Origin: Coprenecus sp964640305
GTDB taxonomy: Bacteria > Bacteroidota > Bacteroidia > Bacteroidales > UBA932
Direction of reading: 5' to 3'
DNA: 16,003 nt
Assembly (NCBI GenBank): GCA_964640305.1
Contig: CAZXFF010000043.1
Location: forward strand, 1 to 16,003
Shown one piece after another: positions 15,954-16,003 of the stretch. A model generated the notes under the pieces. The model was not told where the DNA came from. It was given only the letters and a program-made list of their open reading frames with translations, and ran no database searches. The translations under genes and the position numbers were made by a program. Each line of letters opens with the position of its first letter. Position 1 is the first letter of the stretch.

Positions 15954-16003
15954 TGTACCAAAAAAGTTGGACAGGTTAATAATTGTCAGTGGATAGGTAA
16001 TCT
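15954..16003 (+). mobile_element. Probable left end of an IS3/IS150-type insertion sequence (body outside the window)
   Basis: The sequence from 15954 starts TGTACCAAAAAAGTTGGACA. IS3-family terminal repeats characteristically begin with TG and carry a GTTGGAC core about 12 nt in (here 15966-15972), as in IS150-like elements. The orientation means the element extends to the right. No transposase codons are visible in the remaining 30 nt, so the call rests on the terminal motif alone; it marks a likely boundary between the host intergenic DNA and an insertion. Confidence 0.45.

Overview
The window looks like a chromosomal segment from a member of the Bacteroidales (Bacteroidetes). Evidence for this is the TAnnTTTG-type -7 promoter elements, the general lack of Shine-Dalgarno sequences, a Bacteroidetes-type ParE, and surface lipoproteins built from domain families (DUF4493-like and PCMD-like) that are essentially restricted to this group. 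No genus is claimed.

Layout: (1) 1-651, minus strand, is the 5' part of parE (topoisomerase IV subunit B), running off the left edge. (2) 652-770 is a short divergent promoter region. (3) 771-9023, plus strand, is a tightly packed five-gene operon: four predicted surface lipoproteins and one outer-membrane beta-barrel. Gaps are 16 and 4 nt, then two ATGA overlaps, then its end. Three of the lipoproteins share a DUF4493-like N-terminus, and three end in an Fn3-like plus PCMD-like module. This is the least explained and most interesting part of the window. (4) 9024-9104 carries a good Bacteroidetes promoter. (5) 9105-15180, plus strand, is a metabolic block: hutU (urocanate hydratase, histidine breakdown), then mutA and mutB (the two subunits of B12-dependent methylmalonyl-CoA mutase, succinate/propionate route). 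It closes at a clear intrinsic terminator (15204-15237). (6) 15238-15953 is a gene-free, hairpin-rich stretch. (7) From 15954 to the right edge the sequence looks like the left terminal inverted repeat of an IS3/IS150-type insertion sequence whose body lies outside the window.

How the genes may work together: the lipoprotein/barrel operon most likely builds a cell-surface assembly. All three DUF4493-like proteins have a Lys/Arg-Ala/Ser step about 30 residues after the lipidated Cys, followed by a first beta strand, an arrangement reminiscent of fimbrillin precursors of type V pili. That link is an inference. The hutU-mutAB block is housekeeping catabolism; whether hutU and mutAB share a transcript is open, because no promoter is visible in the 50 nt between them.
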